56,114 bases of DNA from Ruminococcaceae bacterium UBA1404. Lineage in GTDB: Bacteria > Bacillota > Clostridia > Oscillospirales > Ruminococcaceae. Made by a program: the position numbers and the translations under genes. Below are positions 1-8,900 of the stretch, piece after piece. The stretch is from the NCBI GenBank assembly GCA_002305075.1, contig DBQC01000018.1, positions 1 to 56,114 of the forward strand, read 5' to 3'. The notes under the pieces were generated by a model, which made no database searches, was not told the origin of the DNA, and saw only the letters and a list, made by a program, of their open reading frames with translations. Position 1 is the stretch's first letter; the number at the start of each line of letters is the position of its first letter.

Positions 1-982
1 TGGCGCTGCCTGTGTGCAGCACGATCGCCACCGTATGCTCGCCCGGCGTGAGTTCGCTCAAATCGCCGGTAGCTACGGTGAGCCTGCCTGCCTCGGCATC
101 CCAGCTAAAGGGCAGCAGAGCGCCGCCGATAGAGAGACTCTCAGGCGCTTCGGTGATATTTTGGAGGCGGATAATGAGGTCGCCCGGCTGGCCCTGCTTG
201 TAGCTGTGGTCAATATGGATTTCGGGCTGAGGCGGTGGTTCATCGGGGAGGTCTGCCAGCACGACGCTGCCGTTCTCCAAAAGGGAAAGAGCAAAGTCGT
301 CGGGAAGATAGGTGATGCGCTCGAGGTTGCGGTCGGCGCCGTAGGTCAGCCGGCCCAGCAGTTTACCGGCAACGGGGCCCTCCACTCCGCACAGGGTCAG
401 CCAGCCTTCGGAGCCCAAGGGCTGCTGCAGCTCAAACTCCCCCGTTTCGATGTAGAGTCCGTTTTGACCATCGCTTCCCAATCGTACATCGGCTTTAATA
501 TCCAGCTTTTTGCCCGCATGCACAATGAGAGGGCAGTCGCTCTCGGACAGGGGCGAACCCTCGATGGTGGTGCCCGGCTCCAGCGAAATCACGCCCCTTA
601 TCTTGATGGCGGTGTGGTCGGCAGCGTCTATCATGATATCCTGCAAAGTCAGGATGGCATCTTTCGTAATGCTGATGAGCTCCCCAGTTAGGCTTTCGGC
701 AGGGGTGAGCGCCGGCTTGGATGGATGGAGAGCCTGCAGGGTGAGCCGGCGGTTCTTTTTGAGGGATAGGGTCTCACTTATGGCGATGGGGCCCAGGGCA
801 TTGTCGATAATGAGTGTGGCGTCAACATATTCCTCAAGATTTGCCACCGCACTCATGAGCGAAGCAGCGGTGGATATGGTTTGCGTGTCGGCCCGGGCAG
901 GCACCATCAGCCATGGTCCGACCAGCGAAAATAGTAGTATGAATACTAATAATCGTCCCGTGAAATCCTGCGGTTTTCTCAT
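1..982 (-). CDS. Secreted protein of unknown function, 3' end cut by window edge
   Basis: The minus strand is open from an ATG at 982 to the left edge (327 codons), with a GGAGG site seven bases before the ATG. The first 31 residues are a signal peptide (basic start, hydrophobic LLVFILLF core, cleavage near ARA-D), so the protein is exported. The next 150 residues read like a right-handed beta-helix: a short ATLIIDNA strand, then LTLQAL, LTLQDIMID, and a glycine-poor run of alternating hydrophobic residues. After about residue 240 comes a proline-rich linker (DEPPPQPEIH) and an Ig-like stretch ending TVAIVLHTG. No catalytic motif is visible. It resembles an adhesin or cell-surface protein in architecture, like the much larger surface protein downstream; the missing C-terminus would show whether it has an anchor. 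Function is not assigned. Confidence 0.75.
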   Translation of the reverse strand, partial: MRKPQDFTGRLLVFILLFSLVGPWLMVPARADTQTISTAASLMSAVANLEEYVDATLIIDNALGPIAISETLSLKKNRRLTLQALHPSKPALTPAESLTGELISITKDAILTLQDIMIDAADHTAIKIRGVISLEPGTTIEGSPLSESDCPLIVHAGKKLDIKADVRLGSDGQNGLYIETGEFELQQPLGSEGWLTLCGVEGPVAGKLLGRLTYGADRNLERITYLPDDFALSLLENGSVVLADLPDEPPPQPEIHIDHSYKQGQPGDLIIRLQNITEAPESLSIGGALLPFSWDAEAGRLTVATGDLSELTPGEHTVAIVLHTGSA

Positions 983-1308
983 AGCATCTCCCTCCAAATC
1001 CTAATACCTCGGTGGTAAGTGGGTTTATCCTTTGCCGCTTTTTGACGAAAAATAGGAAATATTACCGCCATTATAGATGTAACTGCTATTTTTTAGTAGG
1101 CTAAGATTGCATAGAACAGGTGTTTTATTTTTGACGGGTTTGTATAGTACGCCCCCTGCGCTGTTGGAAAGACCAACACCAAGCTGCAAAGGGCGACACA
1201 GGCGTGGGCGGGACGGTTTATCGTTGACTTTTGCCGCCGAGTGTAGTATACTTACCCTCGCTATCCTTGGAATGAAACTCTGCGCATCAGGGTAGCCCAA
1301 CTGAATAG

Positions 1309-1396
1309 GGAGAGGTGTCCGAGTGGTTGAAGGTGGTAGTCTCGAAAACTGCTGCACCGCAAGGTGCCGAGGGTTCGAATCCCTCCCTCTCCGCCA
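1309..1396 (+). tRNA. tRNA-Ser (anticodon CGA)
   Basis: A full class II tRNA can be folded: acceptor GGAGAGG pairs with CCTCTCC, G discriminator, encoded CCA at 1394-1396. The anticodon stem-loop GTAGT-CTCGAAA-ACTGC carries CGA, reading UCG serine codons. A long variable arm (GCACCGCAAGGTGC) and a T-arm GAGGG-TTCGAAT-CCCTC complete the serine-type fold. Confidence 0.97.
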
Positions 1397-1399
1397 AAC

Positions 1400-1440
1400 A
1401 AAAAGTCATGTATGGGATTTGAACTCATACATGACTTTTT
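1400..1440 (+). terminator. Rho-independent terminator after tRNA-Ser
   Basis: Arms AAAAAGTCATGTATG and CATACATGACTTTTT form a 15-bp stem with an 11-base loop; the 3' arm ends in a T run. It begins four bases after the tRNA CCA end. Confidence 0.85.
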
Positions 1441-1530
1441 ACTTTGCTAATGATATGGTAAAGTGTAGATTATTTATAAAACAGGAGTTTTTATGATTAG
1501 AAATTCAAAAAGCAAGATTTAGAAAGAATC

Positions 1531-1920
1531 ATGGATTTGTGGTTACATACCAATATTTCTGCTCATTCTTTTATAGAAAATGGATATTGGAAAAGTCAAT
1601 ATGATACTGTAAAAGCAATGATGCCTCATGCCACCATCTATCTCTATGAAGAAAATGGCGTTATTCAAGGCTTTGTAGGTTTAATGGATAATGATATAGC
1701 AGGAATATTTGTTTCCCAGCAGGTACAATCAACTGGTATAGGGAAAAAATTATTAGAGTATGTTAAGGATAAAAAATCTGCGCTGTCTTTAAATGTTTAT
1801 CAGGAGAACAGCCGAGCTGTAAACTTCTATATCCGTGAGGGTTTTGTTGTCTCCAATGAGCAGATTGATGAAAATACAGGGAAAATCGAATTAAGAATGC
1901 GTTGGGAGAAAGGCGTATAA
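1531..1920 (+). CDS. GNAT-family N-acetyltransferase with 5' frameshift
   Basis: The protein has the GNAT fold: acceptor-side segment, central strand IQGFVGLMDNDIAGIFVS, acetyl-CoA loop QSTGIGKKLLEYV (motif A Q/RxxGxG/A) and the late NVYQENSRAVNFYIREGF motif of the RimI/ElaA/YjaB-like group. The substrate is unknown. The normal start appears to be the ATG at 1493, which has an AGGAG site at 1482-1486, but that frame stops after nine codons. Adding one A to the run at 1501-1503 would join ATG 1493 to this frame and give MIRKFKKQDLERIMDLW, the usual start of the family. As it stands only the ATG at 1531 is in frame, so 13 residues are lost. The gene is clearly AT-richer than all its neighbours, which suggests recent transfer. 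It is either a young pseudogene, a shortened enzyme, or a base-calling error in an A run. Confidence 0.7.
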   Translation: MDLWLHTNISAHSFIENGYWKSQYDTVKAMMPHATIYLYEENGVIQGFVGLMDNDIAGIFVSQQVQSTGIGKKLLEYVKDKKSALSLNVYQENSRAVNFYIREGFVVSNEQIDENTGKIELRMRWEKGV

Positions 1921-1987
1921 TCTATGTGATGTTAGTTCCAATCCCAGCTAAAAATCCAATGATATCTTAGTGCAGCGGAGCTCGTAA

Positions 1988-2030
1988 ACAAAAACCGCCC
2001 CGGGGAAAATGCTTTCCGGGGCGGTTTTTT
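1988..2030. terminator. Bidirectional terminator
   Basis: AAAAACCGCCCCGG and CCGGGGCGGTTTTTT form a strong GC stem around a GAAAATGCTTT loop, with A and T runs on either side. It can end transcription from the acetyltransferase gene and from the convergent TetR gene. A second, weaker inverted repeat (ATAAAGC-CCTGCG / CGCAGG-TGCTTTAT) lies at 2051-2084. Confidence 0.85.
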
Positions 2031-2102
2031 GTATTGCAGCGCCCATATTTATAAAGCGCCTGCGCACAGCCGCAGGTGCTTTATATGTGCAGCAAGCTCA
2101 GC

Positions 2103-2741
2103 TTAGCCGTTTTCATCCATATGAGGACATATTCCCCGCAGAAGCAGCAGACAGTGCTGCTCTAATTGCTCTTTTAAATCGAAATGGGGATGACCCACGC
2201 ACCACTCATAGCCAACGCCTCTAAAGGCCATGACAAAATGCTGCGCCAAGGCTTCTGCGGCGAGGGTGGTTCTTAACTCCCCCCGCTCGATGCCCTTTTC
2301 AAGTACGCATCGAAGCAGCGTATAAAGCAGCCGGCCATAGCCCTTTACCGGCTCGGCATCGATGGCCCCGGCGAGCATCAACTGGTAGACCTTGCTCATA
2401 TTTTCGTACCCGATGCTGTTGGACAGCGTATCGGCAATTTTTCGGGATAGGGACAGCAGCACTTCCCAGGTGGGCATATCTTGGGGCAGTGCTTCTAAAA
2501 AGGTTTGATATTCGGCGTCGGCTTTGGCGGTGTTATCTGCAATGAGAGCCGCGATAAGCGCATCCTTCGATTCAAAGTGGACATAAAAAGCGCCCTTGGT
2601 AATACCGGCCGCACGGGTGATGTCCTCGACATTAACCTGGGTAAAGCTGCGCTCGGAAAATAGCTTTTCGGCAATTTCATACAGCTTTTGTTTGGTTTTG
2701 GCACCCTGCGCCCTTCTTTTATCGATCTTTTTTTCGCTCAT
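2103..2741 (-). CDS. TetR/AcrR family transcriptional regulator
   Basis: 212 residues, the usual TetR length. Residues 15-62 are the DNA-binding domain: KQKLYEIAEKLFSERSF, then VEDITRAAGITKGAFYVHFESKDALI, the canonical helix-turn-helix with the GAFYVHF recognition segment. The remaining three-quarters is the helical ligand-binding and dimer domain, which gives no clue to the ligand. Start chosen at ATG 2741, which has AGGAG nine bases upstream. The gene is divergent from the giant surface protein gene (start 2932) and a 21-bp palindrome lies between them at 2785-2805, so repression of its own promoter and possibly of the surface protein is the likely role. It ends at a terminator shared with the acetyltransferase gene. 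Confidence 0.92.
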   Translation of the reverse strand: MSEKKIDKRRAQGAKTKQKLYEIAEKLFSERSFTQVNVEDITRAAGITKGAFYVHFESKDALIAALIADNTAKADAEYQTFLEALPQDMPTWEVLLSLSRKIADTLSNSIGYENMSKVYQLMLAGAIDAEPVKGYGRLLYTLLRCVLEKGIERGELRTTLAAEALAQHFVMAFRGVGYEWCVGHPHFDLKEQLEQHCLLLLRGICPHMDENG

Positions 2742-2784
2742 TTTCGTCTCCTCTATTGAATCTATGGCAAAAAGCGATGTATAA

Positions 2785-2805
2785 TTAGGTAACTTTGTTT
2801 ACTAA
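2785..2805. promoter_or_regulatory. Candidate TetR operator
   Basis: TTAGGTAAC-TTT-GTTTACTAA is a 9-3-9 inverted repeat with seven of nine paired positions. It lies 44 bases upstream of the tetR start and 127 upstream of the surface protein start. On the minus strand the TATACAT just downstream could be the tetR -10 box, so a bound repressor would block it. Assignment is by position and symmetry only. Confidence 0.5.
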
Positions 2806-2931
2806 ACTCGGTCACCATCTCTATTAGTGTTCGATTTCAGTTAGATTATAGCAGTAATTGCAGTAATTTGCACCTGTGGGGTAAGTTCGGGTAGAAGGAC
2901 AGCCAATTTTTTTACAAAACGGAGGAACGAC

Positions 2932-5900
2932 ATGGGCAAAAGAAAAACTATCCAAAGGCTTGCGGCCGGCTTGCTATCGGTCGCCATGATAATGGGCGTG
3001 GTTCCGGTTTCGGCCATGGCCGAACCGGGCATTCTTCCCCCCGGCTCATTGGGGGAGATTGTGGCCTTTGAAGCGCTGGAGCCGGACATCGCGGCGCGGA
3101 ACATCCCCTTTGGCACAGCCGAAGATGATTTGGTTTTGCCCGACACGCTAAAGGCGACGGTGCGTCTAATGGCGCCCGATAACGAAGCGGCGCCCACTTG
3201 CGATAACACCGCCCCTGGCGGCGACGATACAGAGCCCGCCACCGAGGAGGAAACGGCTACTGAACAGGCCACCGAGACCGACGCGTCGGATGAGACCGAG
3301 GCGCTCTCCCACCAAACCCAAGACGAGGGCGATTCTAACTCAGACACTACGGAGCAGCCGGCCCCTGCAGATGCCGTAACGCTCGACCTGCCTGTCACAT
3401 GGACATCCTCTCCGCCGTACGATGGGCAAACGCCCGGCACCTACATATTTGCGCCCATGCTGCCCGAGAGTCTTGGGCTGACCGGCGACCTTTTAGCGCC
3501 CAATATTACCGTGACCGTAGCCCACCCGGTGTCGAGCGCCGGCAGGGTGACGGCCTTTGAAGCGCTGCCCGAGTCTATCCGCTGGCAAAACACCGCCGCA
3601 CCCAATCTTCCCGAAACCCTGTCGGGCACCGTGGACGGCCAAGCCGCCGACATCACGGTTGTATGGCAGGCCGACCACGACTACGACCCCCTTTCTCCCG
3701 CTTGGGGGCTCTATGTATTCACGGCGAATTTGGGCGAGGGCTATACCCTTGCGGACGGCCTTCATTCCCCCCGCATAACCGTATTTATCCCGCAGACCAC
3801 GGGCAAAAGGGCCATGCTGATGGCGGGCAGCCATGCATCGGAAAGCCCGCTGGAAATCTTTACGCCGGCCCAGCTGGCCGAGATTGCCACCTTGGTCAAT
3901 GCCCGGGACAGGGGGCTGGAGCTGTTTTTATTTAACCGGGCCGATGCCCATGTTGCGCTTGAGCTTAAAGACGACATCGACCTCTCGGCTTATGCGGCGG
4001 GAGAGGGCTGGGTGCCCATTGGCGGCAAAGACCAGCCGTTTAGAGGTACCTTTGACGGCGCCGGCCACAAAATCTTGAACCTCATCATCAACCGCAACCA
4101 GAACGAACAGGGGCTTTTTGGCTATGTGGGCGAGGGCGGCCTGATACAAAACCTCGGCATTGAAGATGCCCATATTTCGGGCACGGAATATGTCGGCGCT
4201 TTGGCCGCACAGATAGACTGCAGCATGGTGCAAAACTGCTACGCCACAGGCACCATGAGCGGCGATACCTATGTCGGCGGCCTGGTGGGCTGCCTTAAAG
4301 ACAGCACCGTGCAAAACTGCTATGTCCGGGGCAGCGTTCTCGGAACATATACCGCCTTTATGATAGGCGGTCTGGTAGGGGCTCTCTACGACTACCCAGA
4401 GGTGCCGAACCCTGCGGTTATAAAAAACTGCTATGTCACCGGCAGCGTGATCGATTCATTGGAAACAACAGCGTCCTCCTATTGTGCCGGCGGCATAGTG
4501 GGCTATCACAATGGCGAGAACGGAATGATCGAAAACTGCGCTTCGCTGTGCCAAACGGTCATCGGCGTGTCAACGGTCGGGCGTGTAAGCGGGCATATAT
4601 TTACGGGCGACAATTCCCCCTCGCTTGAGAATAACATTGCCTTTGCCGGTATGACCGTGATGCAAAAAGACAAAGCCAAAACCCTTCAGGAAGGCCCAAA
4701 ATGGGTGGACGGCGAATCTAAAACCGCCGCCGATATCGTGGCGCCGGGCTTTTTTGCGGCGCTGTTTGAAAACGATGCAGCCTGGATCTATTCGAACGGC
4801 AAGCTGCCGGTTCTATCCGGTTTTTCCGATCAAAACGATGCGCTGCCCGCCTATATCGAAGACAGAAGCGACCCGCACTTTAGCGGTGCGGGCACCAGCG
4901 AAAATCCCTTTTTGATTGCCACGGCCGCCCAGCTTGAAAAGCTCGGGGAGCTTGTGAGTGCGAAAGACCTAATCTATGTCGCCGCACACTATCGGCTGGT
5001 GGGCAACCTCGACCTCTCCGACTATGCGGCCGACGAGGGCTGGGTTCCCATCGGCTTTTCTGATGATAAACCATTTCGCGGCACATTCGACGGAGACGGC
5101 CACACCATTGCCAACCTGACCATCAACAGCACCACCGGCAATTATCAGGGACTCTTTGGCTATGTAGTTAACGGAGTGATAAAAAACCTCGGCGTAACCG
5201 ATGTGAACATATGCGGCCGCACCGAAGCGGGCGGCATTGCCGGCGATATTTTATACACCACCCTTCAAAACTGTTACAGCACCGGTTCTTTAGAGGCTAC
5301 TGACCATGCCGGTGGTGTGGTGGGCATGGCAATCCACTCCACCATACAAAATTGCTACAGCACCTGTCGTGTCCGTAGCACAAGCACCACAAGTTCCGCC
5401 ACATCTGCAGGGGGTGTTGCCGGCACACTTATAGGCAGCAATACGATGGAAAGCTGCTACAGCACCGGCGATGTCTCCCGTGCTAACCAAAGAGGCAAGG
5501 CCGGCGGCGTGGTGGGGGAATCTTGGGAGAGCAGCGTGAAAGACTGCTACAGCACCGGCAATGTCTCGGGTGCCGAACTGGCCGGGGGCGTGGTGGGCTT
5601 TCTTGATGGCGAAGGCCTTACCGTAAATCCCTATTGGGTGCAAAACTGCTTTAGCACCGGCTCGGTTTCCGACAGTCGATATGCAGGCGGCATCGTGGGC
5701 TTGGTCAATAAAGCCGCAGTAGAAAACTGCGCTGCGCTTAACCCCTTAGTGAGCGGCACACTGGAGGTCCAGCGTGTGGCAACGCTCTTAGACAATGTCA
5801 TCTTAAGCGGCAACCTGGCCTTTGATGGCATGCAGGTGCTCTTAGACGCCGCCGCGCAGCCCGTCACCAGCGATGCAGACGGTGCAGACGGACTGTCCAA

Positions 5901-8900
5901 AACCGCTGCTCAAATTGCCGCATCGGACTTTTGGACCCAAGCCGCCGGCTTTGCCGAGAGCTGGGATACCGATGTTTGGGCCATTAAAGCCGATATGCTG
6001 CCGACGCTTAAAAGCCTAAGCAGGCAGGACGCCGTCCTACCCGTTCACCTGCGCTCCGGAGGGGCAGGCTTTTTTGAGGGCACCGGCTCCAGCGCAGACC
6101 CCTACCGCATCTACACCGCTTTAGACCTAAAAAGGCTGGCCGAGCAGGTATCCAGCAGCAACGGCAAACACTACCGGCTGGAAAACAACATCGACCTGTC
6201 TGCTTACGGCGAGAGCTACGACGACGGCCAGGGCTGGACGCCCATAGGCAATTCATCCAGCCCATTTAGGGGGACATTTGACGGAAACGGCAAAACCATC
6301 ACAGGGCTGTACATGAACCGCACAATGAACTACGCAGGCTTGTTTGGCTATCTTTACAGCGGCAGTAAGGTGCAAAACCTCAGCATCCAAGGCGCAAACA
6401 TCACCGGCGCCTATTATATAGGCGGTGTGGCGGGAACATCCTCGGGCGCGACAATAGAAAACTGCGACATCTCGGGCAGCATAACCGGCCGCGCCTTTGT
6501 GGGCGGCATGGTCGGCGATATGTCGGGCGGCTCGGTGAAAAATTGCCACAGCGCCGCCACCGTCAGAGCTACCATTAACGAGGGTGCAGGCGGCGTGGCC
6601 GGCCAAATTGTGTCGACCACAGTGCAAAACTGCTACAGTACCGGCACGGTCAGCGGCCTCTCCAATGTGGGCGGCGTGGCAGGAACAGTAGGGGCGGGCG
6701 GCTCGGTAAATAGCTGCTACAGCGCCGCCGTCGTAGAGGGCACCGGCCCGGTGGGCGGTATTGCGGGCAGCAACAGAGGCACCGTGCAAAACTGCTACAC
6801 CACCGCAAGCATAACCGGCACAAGCAATAACATCGGCGGTGTGGTGGGCAACAATGAGGGCACGATGCAAAACTGTTACAGCATCGCAAGCGTTGCCGGC
6901 CAAAGCAATGTCGGCGGCGTGGTAGGCGGCAACAGCGGTACGCTGAAAAACTGCGTGGCCCTAAATGATTCTATCATCGGCAACCCGATTTTTCGCCGGG
7001 TGGCGGGGATGGTGTTTTCGGGCACGCTGTCACACAATTATGCGTTTAGCCGCATTGCAGGCACAGTTATTGGCCCCGACCAGCGAGACGGCACCGACTT
7101 GACCTCTCAAACCCTGTTTGGCGGCAGCTTCTGGACCGCAGCCGGGAGCTGGGACGGCGGCGCTTGGGATAGCGACATCTGGACATTTGAAAGCCATAAG
7201 CTGCCCGTGCTAAAAGGGCTGGCAGGGCAGTCGGGCGCCCCCGGCCTCTATCTGATGTCCCGCAACATCGGCGATGCCCACATAGAGCCGGACACCGACC
7301 GTCTAACCTACAACAGCCTCGAGCAGATGCCGGCGCTGACCGTGACCTTTAACAGCGAAACGCTGACCGAGGGCACCGATTATACGGTTGCCATCATCAG
7401 CACAGACGGCGACGGCTTCAGCGCAGGCACAAACGCCGGCACGGTAACCCTTACCGTCACCGGCATGGGCAATTTTTACGGCAGCCAAAGCATCACCTAC
7501 ACCATCGAGCAAAAGGCCATCACCATCGTGCCCACCTCGGGCCAGAGCAAGATTTACGGCCAGGCCGACCCCACGCTGACCTACACGGCGTCCGATGCGC
7601 TATACGATGGCGACGCTTACACCGGCTCTCTAAGCCGGGATCCGAGTCAGGATGCGGGCACCTATGCCATCTCTTTGGGCAGCCTGAGCGCAGGCGGCAA
7701 CTACCATCTGTCCCTGGCTGATGGCGACTTTATTTTCACCATCCATCAGGCCAAGGTGAGCGATATGGCCCCTGTGGAAAATGTCATCTTGAGCGCCTAT
7801 GAAGCACAAAGCGCCAAGACTGCGCAGGAACTCCTCGAGCTGACCGAGCTGCCCTCCAGCGTCCTCGTCGACACCGATGGCGGCACCCAGACGCTGCCCA
7901 TCCTGTGGTCAACCTCCACAGCCTTCAATCCAAAGGGCACCGTCTATGTGGTTGTGGGTACTCTTGTGGGTAACAGCAATATCGACCCCAACGGTGTAAC
8001 CCAAAGCGTGTTGGTCATTGTCACGGCGATTGGAGCCGGAAAGCCCACATTTAGCGACACCACCGTACTTATCGGCAGCGACACCGCCGCCACGCCAAGC
8101 CAATTGGGCGAATCTGTGCTGCCGGGGGCGGGCAGCATCACGGTGATGGGCGAACAGGTTGACTACACCATTGCGTGGCACAGCGACCAAAGCTTAGACA
8201 TAACCGTCGCCGGCAACACCCATACCTTTAGCGGCACCGTAAGCTTTGTAAGTCCCCCTGACTGGCTGAGTTTGCCCAGTGACCTGACGGTGAGCCGCAA
8301 GGTGACGGTGGTCAAAAACCCGGTGACCCTCTCGGGCATGACCACCCCCGACAAAATCTACGACGGTCTGCCCTACGCACCCCTTGGAACGGTTAATTGC
8401 AGCCCGAGCTTTCCTTTAGAGCAGCTTGAGTGGCTGTATGAATCCACCGATGCCGGCGGCTACAGCAGCAGCACCACGCCCACCGACGCAGGCGCATACA
8501 GGCTGACCGTTTCGGTGCCCGAAATGAGTGCCCACTACAGCGGCAGCTGGACTTCGACTTTTACCATAGAAAAGCGGGAGATTGCGCTGGTGGCGCACAA
8601 CAAGGCCATCCTGCCGGGCGACGATATGCCCCCGCTGACTTATAAAATTGTCAATCTGCCAAGCGGCAAGAGCAAATCGGACGCCCTGAGCGCCGAGCCC
8701 ATTCTTGCCTGCCCCGAATTTGACAGCTATACCTTAGGCACCTATGCCATCACGCTAACCGGCGGCACCGAAACCCACAACTACATCATCACCGCCCGCA
8801 CGGACGGCACCCTAACGGTGGCCGAGCATATTTATACGGTGACCTTTAACCTCGGCGGCGGCACCCACACGGGCGGCGGCGACCTGAGTCAAGTGGTGGC

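Noticed and set aside
4240..6920. Repeated 60- to 120-base units that at first look like a CRISPR or tandem DNA repeat
   Set aside because: The repeats are coding GLUG units (NCYSTG...GGVVG) in one frame, with variable spacing and no spacer-like unique segments.
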